DNA of 64,000 bases from Gloeocapsa sp. PCC 7428 (GCF_000317555.1 NC_019745.1:4030001-4094000); one strand, 5' to 3'; counted from the stretch's first letter, positions 49,074 through 58,690 are shown. The notes: a model not told the origin generated them from the sequence alone. Translations and numbers: made by a program.

Positions 49074-50117
49074 ATGGTTACAAGCATAGATGATACAAAG
49101 CGCTTGGCGATTGGTGAAAGATTAGCGGACTTGAAGGCATTTCAGAATTTAATTATTTCCAATGCGCAAAAACTTATAGATACCTGCCCTTATGACGATA
49201 TTCGCGAACGTCTTCAAAATATGCTGAATGATGACCAGAAAAACATCGGCATTATAGATACTGTTATCGTGCAATACGGTATTCAAGTTGAACCAAGTGC
49301 AGCAACGCAGATATTTATTCCGCAATTTGAGCAAATGATGTCGGGGGATGAGTTTACGTTTTATCAAAAGCTCATTCACCACGAATTGATGAAGCATGGT
49401 CAAGCGATGAGCGGAATCATGATTCACAAAGCGGCTCAAGTAGTAGGGGCTGATATTGAAGTAGCAATCGCTCCGCTGAACACCGTTAACTTTGAGGGTC
49501 GCGCTCATCAGGAACAACTTAAAGGGATGCTCGAACAGGCGGGTGTCCGTGAAATGACGGGTCAAGACGCAAAGCAAGGAATATGGGCGCGGGTGCAAGA
49601 TGCGATCGCTGCCTTGTCAGGTGTTGCTGGTAGTGTCGTTACCCAAAACACGGATAAACAGGATATGAATATCCAGACGCTCATCCGGCTGGATCATAAC
49701 AAGGTGAATACCATTTTCACTGAAATTGGAGCCACGAAAGATCCGCAAAAGCTCCAAGAGTATTTTGGGCAACTCTACAAAGATTTGCTAGCACACGCTC
49801 AAGCTGAAGAAGAAGTTGTTTATCCAAAAGTGCGATCGTTCTACGGCGATGACAACACACAGGAACTATACGATGAACAAGCTCAAATGAAGCAAATGCT
49901 TGATGAGATTAAGTCGATTGACCCCGCTTCAGCCGACGAGTTTAGATCAAAAGTTAAAGATTTAATGGATACTGTTGGCGATCACATTCGTCAAGAAGAA
50001 AGCACCCTGTTTGCAGCGATTGACAACAATTGCAGCACCGAACAAAAAGAGCAAATGGCGACGGAATTCAAAGCTGCCAAGAGTAAGATCCAACAAGAAT
50101 TTACAGCCGCTATGTAG
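49074..50117 (+). CDS. Ferritin-like/hemerythrin-domain protein
   Basis: This 347-residue protein has an N-terminal helical domain (about 1-175) with His/Glu positions (KLIHHELMKHGQAM) like a ferritin-like bundle, and a C-terminal hemerythrin HHE domain (about 200-320). Candidate di-iron ligands in the latter are His208, His241, Glu245, His304 and Glu308. GAGGAG lies 7 nt before the ATG. Oxygen, nitric oxide or iron sensing or storage is inferred from the domains. Confidence 0.88.
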   Translation: MVTSIDDTKRLAIGERLADLKAFQNLIISNAQKLIDTCPYDDIRERLQNMLNDDQKNIGIIDTVIVQYGIQVEPSAATQIFIPQFEQMMSGDEFTFYQKLIHHELMKHGQAMSGIMIHKAAQVVGADIEVAIAPLNTVNFEGRAHQEQLKGMLEQAGVREMTGQDAKQGIWARVQDAIAALSGVAGSVVTQNTDKQDMNIQTLIRLDHNKVNTIFTEIGATKDPQKLQEYFGQLYKDLLAHAQAEEEVVYPKVRSFYGDDNTQELYDEQAQMKQMLDEIKSIDPASADEFRSKVKDLMDTVGDHIRQEESTLFAAIDNNCSTEQKEQMATEFKAAKSKIQQEFTAAM

Positions 50118-50503
50118 AGCGATAGCCATGTCTTTGGTTGTAGTAACACCATTGAAGGCATGGCTAATTTTAAGTGATTCAATAGTTTTTGAGTGTGAAA
50201 GAGTCTTTATCGTGGAATAAGTTAATTTTGAGAGAAGATTTTAATAAATTTTTATTTTAAATAGCTAGCAACCCGCCTAAATATTCAATTGAGCTACTTT
50301 TTTGTATAAAAAGTACATATTTTGCTAAGTTTGATGCCTGACTTTTGATAGAGGTTTATAGCTCAAATTTTAGTTGAATAAAGAGTAGTGAGCTTGATAT
50401 TTAGCTAGATGTACAAAAGTGCATTTTTAGGCAAATCTTAGTGACATCAAGGCTTCTCTAGTAAATCAAACTAAAGTTTCGAGAACAAGAAAAAATCAAG
50501 ATA
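50118..50503. other. Intergenic region
   Basis: 386 AT-rich bases with no gene, RNA or strong hairpin that I can support. Confidence 0.55.
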
Positions 50504-50983
50504 ATGGAAAATACAAACGCGGCAAATCTTACCGAGCGTTATTGCGCGCTCGTTGTTGGTATTCTCTTTTTAATTATTGGCGTAGCTGGCTTTATTCCTG
50601 GACTTACTACTCTACAAGGAACCAATGTTCCTAATATTCCAGCAGATGAAATTCATCGCGCCTATAATCTAGGATATGGTTACGTTTTTGGGCTGTTTCC
50701 TACCAATTTTTTACATAATATTGTCCGTTCGGCTGTTGGGTTGTTAGGAATTGCGTCATACTCAAGTTTAAGTAGTGCGCGCGCATTTAATCGAGGTTTT
50801 GCGATCGCCTATGCGTTGCTTGCGATTATGGGATTGTTGCCCTTTGCGCGGACAACGTTTGGCTTAATGCCGATTTCTGGTAATAATGTTTGGTTTAATG
50901 CTTTAGTTGCGATCGCTACAGCTTACTACGGAATTGTTATTCCAGCAAAGGTAAAAGGCACTAGCTTACGCGAGCAGTCATAA
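50504..50983 (+). CDS. DUF4383 domain-containing membrane protein
   Basis: This 159-residue protein has four membrane helices (YCALVVGILFLIIGVAGF, FLHNIVRSAVGLLGIASYSS, GFAIAYALLAIMGLLPF, WFNALVAIATAYYGIVI). The motif LFPTNFLHNIVRSAVGLLG matches DUF4383. Function is unknown. Confidence 0.88.
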   Translation: MENTNAANLTERYCALVVGILFLIIGVAGFIPGLTTLQGTNVPNIPADEIHRAYNLGYGYVFGLFPTNFLHNIVRSAVGLLGIASYSSLSSARAFNRGFAIAYALLAIMGLLPFARTTFGLMPISGNNVWFNALVAIATAYYGIVIPAKVKGTSLREQS

Positions 50984-51471
50984 ACATTATCTTCTCTTCC
51001 CATTCTGGAGGCTACCGTGTACACACAAATAGTCGGTATCTAGCAAAGTCCCTGGCGAAGTGCCCCCAACCCCCAAGCTTGGGGAACTTCCGAGCCTGTT
51101 CTGCTTCAAAGTCCCCCACAGGTGGGGAATGCAAGGGGGCGAAAAAGCTTGGAGCGACGCCAGTCTAGACTTATATGTACACCGTAGCTTCTGGAGGAGA
51201 GCAAGAGGGGATGGAGAGAATCAAAACCAAAATCTCCCACGTGTGGTGAGTTACACGCAAGTGCATAAGTTTCAAGTTAATTTGTGTACGCCATTGTGCC
51301 TCGCTTACTGAGAGTCTACGGACTTTTGGCAAGCGAGGCAAGCTGATTTGCGTATTCTTAAAACGATGCTAATGTAGCTTAAAGAACAATTAATCGATAG
51401 ATTAAAATCTTCCCCAGGTGGGGTACATCACTACTTTATTTGTCTTAATTTAAGGGGAAACGAGAAGGGTG
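50984..51471. other. Intergenic region with G/C palindromes
   Basis: The 488 bp contain the palindromes CCCCAAGCTTGGGG (51071-51084) and TCCCCCACAGGTGGGGA (51112-51128) inside a repeat-like stretch, then an AT-rich lead into the XRE remnant. No gene is supported. Confidence 0.6.
51071..51128. repeat. CCCC-GGGG palindromic repeat pair
   Basis: Two C-run/G-run dyads are separated by about 30 nt. Related sequences lie at 57414-57485 and within the 86-bp insert at 63015-63100. Such stretches are widely dispersed in cyanobacterial intergenic DNA. Confidence 0.55.
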
Positions 51472-51654
51472 ATGCCGACAATAAAGCCGTTGAAAACTTT
51501 AGATTTAATTGGCGAACTACGACAGCAACTGAAACTTTCTCAAGGAAGCTTGGCTGCTAAATTAGGCGTTTTGCTCAAAACCGTCAGCTGTTGGGAGAAT
51601 GAACAGACAGCGTCTTCATCGATGGTGAAACAAGCTAACTGCACAATTGATTAG
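51472..51654 (+). pseudogene. Truncated XRE-type helix-turn-helix gene
   Basis: The frame gives an HTH region, LDLIGELRQQLKLSQGSLAAKLGVLLKTVSCWENEQT, like the DNA-binding domain of cyanobacterial XRE proteins. The sequence then degenerates and stops after about 60 residues, where intact homologues continue. Trailing bases to about 51720 can be read as more decayed sequence. It sits directly upstream of the hybrid kinase gene. Confidence 0.6.
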
Positions 51655-51801
51655 GCAAACCGCTACACTCAACATAACGCTGCTAAATCAGCATTGCGCC
51701 AAAGAATAGGAGCGTTAATTTAGCAGAACTCAGCGAAACTGAGATAGCCTTTAATGAAATAGAGAGGGCTGAGCCAGTTGATTTGAGAAAAAGTAGGAAT
51801 T

Positions 51802-54800
51802 ATGACACGCGAGATGGGACAAATTAGCTTAAATGATGTTCTGATTACCCAAGAATTGTCCCGTCGAGAATCCAGAAATCCTGATTTGAAAGCTGAGAAT
51901 GATGCTTTTCGCAAGCTAGCACGGCATCTCGCTGAGCAACCGCCAACGATGCTCAAAACTCTAGTGGCGATCGCAAAAGACCTCTGCCAAGCAGGAACAG
52001 CGGGGGTAAGCTTGCTAGAAACAACGCAAAAAGGTGAAGAATTCCGCTGGGTGGTACTCGCGGGAGATCTAGCAGAATACGAGCAGGGAACAACGCCACG
52101 CCAGTTTAGTCCCTGTGGTGTTTGTTTAGAGCGCCAAGCTCCGCAACTATATTCTTATCCGGCACGATATTTTACCTATCTTCAGTCAATTGAACCGACG
52201 GTCGTTGAAAGTTTAGTGATTCCGTTAGTAGCGACGGATCGCCTGCTAGGGACAATTTGGATCGTTTCCCACAACCCACAAAGGCAGTTTGATAGCGAAG
52301 ATGTGCGGGTCATGACTAGCCTGGCAGACTTTACCGCCGCTGCTTTGTACAATCACCAGACCCACGAGGCTGCCGAATCTGCGCAACGTTTGCTGCATAT
52401 GTTGCTAGAACACGTACCGGAGGGCATTACAATCGCTGGTGGTCCACCAGACTTTCCGATTGTTGCCAATAGCCGAGTCGCGCAAGAGTTATTAGGTAAA
52501 CCAAGCGAAACCGTCATTGGTTCCTCGTCAGGCGATCGCATCGAGTCGCATCGTCTATTTTTAGCAGATGGCATAACTCATCCCACGCACGAGCAAATGC
52601 CCTTGTATCGTGCTACACGCTACGGTGAAACGGTGAATAATGAAGAATGGGTAATTGAGCGCGCTGATGGTAGCCGGATTGCGGCACTCGTTCAAGCAGT
52701 ACCCGTTCGCGACGCACAAGGACAAATTATTGGTGCCATCAACTGCTGGCAAGACATTACTGAACGCAAACAAGCTGAGAAAGCGCTACGCGAAAGCGAA
52801 GAACGGCTAAGAGTCGCTCAACTCGCTGCCAAAGCCGGAACGTGGGATTGGAATGTGGCAACGGGCAGTGTATTTTGGTCAGAAGAATACTACATTTTGT
52901 ATGGACTCGATCCAGCAACGCCATCCACCTACGAAAACTGGTTAGCAACAGTTTTAGAAAGCGATCGCGAATCAGCCGATCGCACGGTACGCCAAGCGCT
53001 GGAGCAGCGACAATCTACGCTTTACTTTGAGTTTCGCATTCGTCACCCTGTAGAGGGGATCAAATGGTTGGCTTCATGCAGTCAAATCTTCTATAGCTCA
53101 AACGGGGAAGCACAGCGCGCAATCGGCATCTCGATTGATATTACTGAGCGCAAGCAAGCCGAAGCCGCACTCGCCGCAAACGAAGCACGACTGCGCGGAT
53201 TTGTCAATGCGAATGTTGTTGGCATTCTCTACGGAGATATCTATGGCAACATTCATCAAGCCAACGATGAGTTATTGCGCATTGTGGGTTACACGCGAGA
53301 AGACTTGAATGCCGGTAAGCTGCGCTGGCTCGACATCACGCCAGCAGAGTACCTGCCAATCGATGCACAGGCGATCGCAGACGCACGGGTAAGCGGTGCC
53401 TGTACTCCTTACGAAAAGGAATACATTCGCAAAGATGGCGCGCGGGTTCCGGTACTAGTCGGCTATAGTCTAGTTGGCGAAGCCAGAGAAGAGTCGGTGG
53501 CGTTTGTTCTCGATTTAAGCGATCGCAAACAGGTGCTTGAGGCATTGCACCAGAGCGAAATCAGTCTTCGTACGGTTGCTGCCAACTTGCCAAATGGGGC
53601 AGTCTTTATTGTGAATCGCGAACTGCGCTATCTGCTCGCAGAAGGTAAAGCGCTGGCGATCGCCGGCATGAACCCTGAGAACTTTGTCGGCAAAACGCTT
53701 TGGGAAGCCCTTGATCCAACCCTCGTGGCACGCTACGAACCTTACTTCCGCCAAGCGCTCGGTGGCGAACCCTTTAGCTTCGAGCATTACAGCCACAATC
53801 GTTACTACATATCGCACGGCACGCCGCTGTACAACGATCAGGGGACAGTTGATGCAGTGCTAGCCATGTCCTACGACATTAGCGATCGCAAACGCACAGA
53901 ATTAAATGCAGAATTTCTCGCGCAGATTAGTCAAGACCTTGTTGCGGCAACGTGTGTAGACGAAATTGTGCAAACAATTGGCGCACACCTCAACCGTTAC
54001 TTGAATATATCAAGCTGTGCCTTTGTTGAAGTCAATACAAAGATCAACGAAGTTACGATCAATTACACTTGGCAGCAAGATGATACGCCGAGCATTGTAG
54101 GAGTTTATCCTCTACGCGAGTTTGTGAAGGATGAGTTTGTGCAAGCAGCCAAAGCGGGAGAATTGATCGTCCTTCGGGATGTCAACACTGACCCGCGTGT
54201 TGCCGATCCACAGCGATATGCCGCGCTGAACATCGGTGCGGAACTAAGCGTCCCGATCGTCAAAGACGGTGAATGGAAATTCTCGCTGTGTGTGTTTCAT
54301 CAAGCGCCGTACGATTGGCGCACCGACGAACTCGAATTGCTGCGCGGACTATCAGAACGCATCTGGAGCCAGATCGAACGCACCCGTACTGAGGAAGCAC
54401 TGCGCAAAAGCGAAGAAGAATTTCGCACAATCTCGAACGCCGCACCTGCATTCATGTGGGTTTGTTCCCCAAATGGAGAAAATACGTATTTTAACGATCG
54501 CTGGTATGAGTTCACTGGACAAACTCCCGCAACGGCAACAAGTCTTGCGTGGGTAGAAACATTACACCCAGACGACGTACAGTGGATTCTGCCGTATTGG
54601 CAACGCTGCCAGGAAACAGGTGAGGTTTATGAAGGAGAAGTGCGTTATCGGCGGCGCGATGGTAAATATCGCTGGCACGTGTTTCGCGCGCTCCCGCGAC
54701 GTGGTACAAACGGTAAAATCGAAGCTTGGTACGGTTGCAGTGTTGATATTGACGATGCCAAACGTGCCGAAGCCAAATTACGCGCTTCGGAAGAACGTCT

Positions 54801-57189
54801 GCGGCGCTCAATTGCGATCGAGACAGTCGGCGTGATTTTTTTCCGCAGCGATGGACAGATCGTCGATGCCAATGATGCCTTTTTGCGCATGAGTCGCTAC
54901 AGCCGCGAAGATTTGCAGCAAGGCGTGCTGCGTTGGGATACAATGACCCCGCCGGAATGGTTGGTGGCTTCGCAGCAGGCGATCGCGCAGTTGCTTTCCA
55001 CTGGGCGCACGACACCTTATGAAAAAGAATTTCTCCGCAAAGACGGCTCGCGCTGGTGGGGATTATTCGCAGCGCAGCGACTCAACGAAACTGAAAACGT
55101 CGAATTTGTGATTGATATTAGCGATCGCAAGCAAAGCGAAGCAGCCCTAAGTCAAAGCGAAGCGCGCTTTCGGTTAATGGTGGAAAGCGCGAAAGAATAT
55201 GCGATTTTCACGCTCGACTTCAATGGCGCGATCGCGAGTTGGAATTCTGGTGCTGAACGATTGTTAGGGTACCAAGAAGCTGAAATTCTCGGTTGCAACG
55301 GTCGCATTATTTTTACGCCGGAAGACAACGAACAAGGAAAAGCCGAACAGGAAAGACAAATCGCCCTAGCGCAAGGACAAGCAGAAAATGAACGCTGGCA
55401 CGTGCGCAAAGATGGTAGCCGCTTTTGGGGTAGTGGCTTAGTGATGCCGTTACAAACCCAAGCAGGGATCGCGCAAGGATTCGTGAAGATTTTGCAGGAT
55501 AGAACCAAGCAGCGGCAAGCCGATGAGCGGTTTCGGTTGCTTTATGACACCACAAGCGATTTACTCGCGACCGAACAACAACCTCAATCGCTGATGCATA
55601 ACTTGTTTAGCAAACTTGCAGCCCAGCTTGAGTTGGATTATTACTATAACTACATCGTCGAGGAAAAAGACAATCGCCAAATGCTGCATCTAAGCAGCTA
55701 TGCGGGGATCTCTGAAGAAGTAGCTCAAACAATTGAATGGATGGAATTTGGTCAATCTCTGTGTGGAATGGTGGCACAGGCGCGGCAGCAAATTGTCCTC
55801 GACCAAGCGCAAATCGCTATGCATCCTAACGCCAAGCTGATTTGCTCGATTGGGGTTACTGCTTATGCAGGGCAACCGCTGATTGTTCAAGGACGGTTGC
55901 TCGGAACGCTTTCGTTTGCGAGCCGTACCCGCAATCACTTTACTCCCGAAGAAATTGACTTGCTGCAATCTACCTGCGAGCAGATGGCGATCGCGCTAGA
56001 ACGAGCCAATTTGACGGCTTCGCTGCAACAGCAAGCCGAACAGTTAAGACAAGCAAACCGGATCAAAGATGAATTTTTAGCTGTGCTATCGCACGAGTTG
56101 CGATCGCCGCTGAACCCGATTCTTGGATGGACGAAGTTGTTGCAATCGGGTAAACTCGACGCGAGCAAAACTGCACAAGCACTCGCCACAATCGAACGCA
56201 ATGCCAAGCTGCAAACGGAACTTATCGAAGACTTACTTGATGTGTCGCGGATTCTCCAAGGTAAACTTACGCTCAACATTCGTCCAGTCGATTTAGTGCA
56301 GGTAGTGGAAGCTGCGATCGAAACTGTGAATTTAGCTGCGACTGCCAAAGCAATCGATATCCAAACGACATTCGATCCGCAAGTAAAAGAGGTGTTAGGA
56401 GACTCTAGCCGCTTGCAGCAAGTTGTGTGGAATCTCGTTTCTAATGCGGTAAAATTCACTCCCGCTGGTGGACGCGTTGCAGTGCGCTTAACCCGCGTTG
56501 ACGAGCAAGCTGAAATTAGCGTCAGCGATACCGGAAAAGGAATTAAGCCGCAGTTTTTACCACACGTGTTTGACTACTTTCGCCAAGAAGACGGTGCGAC
56601 AACGCGGCAGTTTGGCGGATTGGGTTTGGGGCTTGCGATCGTGCGTCACTTGGTCGAACTGCACGGCGGTACAGTGACAGCAGATAGCCCAGGGGAAGGA
56701 CACGGTGCCACTTTTACCGTGCGATTACCGTTATCAGAAACGAAAAGTGGACTAAATCCGGCGCAGCAACCGCCGTTAGCCACAAATGACGAGCAGCCAT
56801 TGGTGGGAATTCGAGTGCTAGTTGTCGATGACGAAGCAGATATGCGCGAGGTGATTGCCGTTGCGATCGCGCAAGCTGGTGCCGAAGTCAGGAGTGTGGC
56901 AACTGCGACGGAAGCTTTAGCAGCGTTAACATCGTTTCAGCCAGATGTTCTCCTCAGCGATATTGGGATGCCAGAAACCGATGGCTATATGCTGCTGCGG
57001 CAGGTTCGCGCCATGTCACGCGAACAGCGGGGGGATGTTTTGGCGATCGCACTGACGGCGTATGCCGCAGAGATTGACCAGCAACAAGCAAGAAAAGCTG
57101 GTTTTCAACGACATCTAGCCAAGCCAATAGAACCTGATACTTTGGTGAAGGAGATTTGCCAACTCTTGCGTCACCGTCAGTTGCTTTAA
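51802..57189 (+). CDS. Multi-sensor hybrid histidine kinase (3 GAF, 7 PAS, HisKA, HATPase, REC)
   Basis: This 1795-residue cytoplasmic protein has no membrane segment. Approximate order: GAF 50-190; PAS 197-315, 335-445, 460-570, 585-690; GAF 705-855; PAS 870-980, 1000-1105, 1120-1230; GAF 1245-1400; HisKA with phospho-His1431 in LSHELRSPLNP; HATPase with NLVSNAVKF, DTGKGI and GLGLGLAIV; and REC with Asp1676-Asp1677 and phospho-acceptor Asp1720 in LLSDIGMPETDG. The GAFs lack an obvious chromophore Cys. The signal is unknown. The likely output is phosphorelay to its own REC and an unlinked partner. Confidence 0.95.
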   Translation: MTREMGQISLNDVLITQELSRRESRNPDLKAENDAFRKLARHLAEQPPTMLKTLVAIAKDLCQAGTAGVSLLETTQKGEEFRWVVLAGDLAEYEQGTTPRQFSPCGVCLERQAPQLYSYPARYFTYLQSIEPTVVESLVIPLVATDRLLGTIWIVSHNPQRQFDSEDVRVMTSLADFTAAALYNHQTHEAAESAQRLLHMLLEHVPEGITIAGGPPDFPIVANSRVAQELLGKPSETVIGSSSGDRIESHRLFLADGITHPTHEQMPLYRATRYGETVNNEEWVIERADGSRIAALVQAVPVRDAQGQIIGAINCWQDITERKQAEKALRESEERLRVAQLAAKAGTWDWNVATGSVFWSEEYYILYGLDPATPSTYENWLATVLESDRESADRTVRQALEQRQSTLYFEFRIRHPVEGIKWLASCSQIFYSSNGEAQRAIGISIDITERKQAEAALAANEARLRGFVNANVVGILYGDIYGNIHQANDELLRIVGYTREDLNAGKLRWLDITPAEYLPIDAQAIADARVSGACTPYEKEYIRKDGARVPVLVGYSLVGEAREESVAFVLDLSDRKQVLEALHQSEISLRTVAANLPNGAVFIVNRELRYLLAEGKALAIAGMNPENFVGKTLWEALDPTLVARYEPYFRQALGGEPFSFEHYSHNRYYISHGTPLYNDQGTVDAVLAMSYDISDRKRTELNAEFLAQISQDLVAATCVDEIVQTIGAHLNRYLNISSCAFVEVNTKINEVTINYTWQQDDTPSIVGVYPLREFVKDEFVQAAKAGELIVLRDVNTDPRVADPQRYAALNIGAELSVPIVKDGEWKFSLCVFHQAPYDWRTDELELLRGLSERIWSQIERTRTEEALRKSEEEFRTISNAAPAFMWVCSPNGENTYFNDRWYEFTGQTPATATSLAWVETLHPDDVQWILPYWQRCQETGEVYEGEVRYRRRDGKYRWHVFRALPRRGTNGKIEAWYGCSVDIDDAKRAEAKLRASEERLRRSIAIETVGVIFFRSDGQIVDANDAFLRMSRYSREDLQQGVLRWDTMTPPEWLVASQQAIAQLLSTGRTTPYEKEFLRKDGSRWWGLFAAQRLNETENVEFVIDISDRKQSEAALSQSEARFRLMVESAKEYAIFTLDFNGAIASWNSGAERLLGYQEAEILGCNGRIIFTPEDNEQGKAEQERQIALAQGQAENERWHVRKDGSRFWGSGLVMPLQTQAGIAQGFVKILQDRTKQRQADERFRLLYDTTSDLLATEQQPQSLMHNLFSKLAAQLELDYYYNYIVEEKDNRQMLHLSSYAGISEEVAQTIEWMEFGQSLCGMVAQARQQIVLDQAQIAMHPNAKLICSIGVTAYAGQPLIVQGRLLGTLSFASRTRNHFTPEEIDLLQSTCEQMAIALERANLTASLQQQAEQLRQANRIKDEFLAVLSHELRSPLNPILGWTKLLQSGKLDASKTAQALATIERNAKLQTELIEDLLDVSRILQGKLTLNIRPVDLVQVVEAAIETVNLAATAKAIDIQTTFDPQVKEVLGDSSRLQQVVWNLVSNAVKFTPAGGRVAVRLTRVDEQAEISVSDTGKGIKPQFLPHVFDYFRQEDGATTRQFGGLGLGLAIVRHLVELHGGTVTADSPGEGHGATFTVRLPLSETKSGLNPAQQPPLATNDEQPLVGIRVLVVDDEADMREVIAVAIAQAGAEVRSVATATEALAALTSFQPDVLLSDIGMPETDGYMLLRQVRAMSREQRGDVLAIALTAYAAEIDQQQARKAGFQRHLAKPIEPDTLVKEICQLLRHRQLL

Positions 57190-57340
57190 AGCAAGCTTGG
57201 CTAAAATCTGTTTTCCCAAACCGTGCTTGACGTAGATCCGCATGGCTGAAATCAACTCCCTGAAGACTGATATTCGTTAAGTCCGCTTCCCGCAAATCGA
57301 CTTTATGAAAGCTTCTTTCTCCTGCTGCATATCGTTGCAA
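57188..57340 (-). pseudogene. Truncated pentapeptide-repeat gene (N-terminal fragment)
   Basis: From the ATG at 57340 the minus strand encodes RYAAGERSFHKVDLREADL, ISLQGVDFSHADLRQARF and GKTDFSQACFK, a normal start and first repeats of a pentapeptide-repeat protein (A(D/N)LxX). Homology ends at about 57188, just where the hybrid kinase stop codon (57187-57189) lies. The same frame continues through the kinase gene in antisense with no repeat pattern. The rest of the gene seems to have been lost at that junction. Confidence 0.65.
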
Positions 57341-57413
57341 AATTTTCAGGACTTACGCAGTTGAATCTATTTTGCTCCCCTAGCCCCAAACACAAAAGTT
57401 TCATCCTTATCTT

Positions 57414-57485
57414 CTCCCCCATGCATTGGGGGAGAGTGAGAGGGGGCGGGGGGAATCTGAGTTGAAGTCCCCCATGAGTGGGGGA
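57414..57485. repeat. CCCCC-GGGGG palindromic repeat pair
   Basis: The first dyad is CTCCCCCATGCATTGGGGGAG and the second TCCCCCATGAGTGGGGGA, with a G-rich spacer. They resemble the pairs at 51071 and in the insert at 63015. Confidence 0.55.
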
Positions 57486-57597
57486 TTTAGGAGGCAAGTG
57501 CGTAACTCCTAATTTTATCAACGTCCACATCGTCTGCCCTTTCGCTTATGACTAAGCTGTCATTGCTTGTTGAAGATAGGTTATCACTAGACTGCTT

Positions 57598-57611
57598 GCA
57601 TGAATCACAAA
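57598..57611 (+). repeat. Family B repeat, left end only
   Basis: GCATGAATCACAAA is identical to the left end of the copy at 37067, but the hairpins that normally follow are missing. It is probably a truncated copy. Confidence 0.45.
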
Positions 57612-57790
57612 CGCTCACGAGGATGCAGTAGGTTTTCTTCACATCTAGGCGATCGCATTAGCTCAATGTGCAGCACGCGAAATCTGGCGCTGCGACAATC
57701 AATATTGACACAATGACTGCATGAGGGCTAATGAAGTTTTTTAAAGCGAGTTGATTAGCCGCAAGTCATTTGCTGAAGATTGATTTGGTT

Positions 57791-58165
57791 CTAATCTACT
57801 GTGCTAAAAAATGTTGTTTTTCCCCGCAAAGCTTTGAGACTTGCCGCTTGCTGTAGTACTCGTTCGCTCACGCGATCGCACGCTAATTCACAAAATTCAA
57901 AAATCATCGGGTCAGCAATTTCGTAATAAGCACTTGTCCCTTTAGCTTGACGCGATAAAATACCTGCTTGAGTTAACACTTTCAGATGTTTGGAAAGGTT
58001 CGCCTGTCCTAAATCAGTTGCTTCAGCTAGTTCCATAACATTCATTGAACCTGATTTTAGACAAGTTAAAATCTGCAAGCGACTGACTTCTGAAAGCACC
58101 TTGAAATAGTCTGCTACAGCAGTAAGAATTGTGGGATCGGTCTTTTGTTGCTTGATTTTAACCAT
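57791..58165 (-). CDS. ArsR/SmtB-family transcriptional regulator
   Basis: This 124-residue winged-helix protein has the recognition helix in ATDLGQANLSKHLKVLTQAGIL and the wing SRQAKGTSAYYEI. The CVC metal motif of ArsR is absent. Cys35 (ILTCLKSG) and Cys92/Cys96 (FEFCELACDRV) are placed roughly like the reactive pair of sulfide-sensing BigR/SqrR proteins, but this is only a resemblance. An inverted repeat upstream is the likely operator. Confidence 0.92.
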   Translation of the reverse strand: MVKIKQQKTDPTILTAVADYFKVLSEVSRLQILTCLKSGSMNVMELAEATDLGQANLSKHLKVLTQAGILSRQAKGTSAYYEIADPMIFEFCELACDRVSERVLQQAASLKALRGKTTFFSTVD

Positions 58166-58193
58166 AGATATACTGTGGTAGTTAGTATGATAA

Positions 58194-58217
58194 TAGTTAA
58201 ATAACTAATTGGTTATT
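58194..58217. promoter_or_regulatory. Probable ArsR-family operator upstream of the regulator gene
   Basis: AATAAC-TAATTG-GTTATT (58200-58217) is a perfect 6+6 inverted repeat, overlapped on its left by TAGTT-AAAT-AACTA. It lies 35-52 bp upstream of the arsR start, where autoregulatory sites of this family usually lie. It could also control transcription to the right. Confidence 0.6.
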
Positions 58218-58404
58218 ATAGCCGAGTCGCCAGTAGTTCTTATACTGAGTGAAGTTCTGTCAACGAATGTCACGTGCAGGTTGTTTTGTATACCAACCAA
58301 AGCGTTGCAACATTACCATCTCGTTGTCATAGCACTGCCATACCAAGTTAGTATGCTTGTTTTTAGTAGCCACAAATCTACTGCTTCTTTTTGTTCTGAC
58401 TAAC

Positions 58405-58439
58405 AATGCCTTCTTGCATAGACAGTAGAAGGCATTTTT
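58405..58439 (+). terminator. Rho-independent terminator without a recognised upstream gene
   Basis: A perfect 10-bp stem, AATGCCTTCT (58405-58414) and AGAAGGCATT (58427-58436), encloses a 12-nt loop and runs into a T tract (58435-58439). The only plus-strand source within reach is the arsR operator region, about 200 nt upstream. Confidence 0.75.
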
Positions 58440-58690
58440 ATTGCAAAAATCCTCTTTATAGTAGGGGTGATATCTTCTCCAGTTCAATAACCAGATAGTG
58501 ACTAATCACCCGTCACCATTTTTATCATCACTAATCAACCGAATTTAATAGTGACTAAAGCTATATATTAAGAATCGTAAAGGTAATGGCTCGAACGCTG
58601 GAAACCTAATATTCTCGTGGATAGACTAGGCAACAGTGCAAATGTACTGTTATTTCTTAGATATATTTCAAGTGTGGCGCTATAGCCTAG

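Larger units (their letters stand above)
57341..57790. other. Intergenic region rich in repeats
   Basis: This stretch holds C-run/G-run palindromes (57414-57434 and 57468-57485) and a left end of the family B repeat (57598-57611). No gene is seen between the pentapeptide remnant and arsR. Confidence 0.6.
58166..58690. other. Regulatory and intergenic region between arsR and sbcC
   Basis: The 525 bp contain the operator (58194-58217), an orphan plus-strand terminator (58405-58439) and an AT-rich lead into sbcC. A 64-codon frame (58209-58403) ends just before the terminator, but it starts with TTG inside the operator and shows no family resemblance. Confidence 0.55.

Noticed and set aside
58209-58403. 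64-codon frame ending just before the orphan terminator
   Set aside because: It starts with TTG inside the operator, has no ribosome site and no family resemblance. I prefer an RNA interpretation, also unproven.
58570-58620. tRNA-like GGCTCGAACGCTGGAAACC stretch before sbcC
   Set aside because: No acceptor or anticodon stem can be formed around it.
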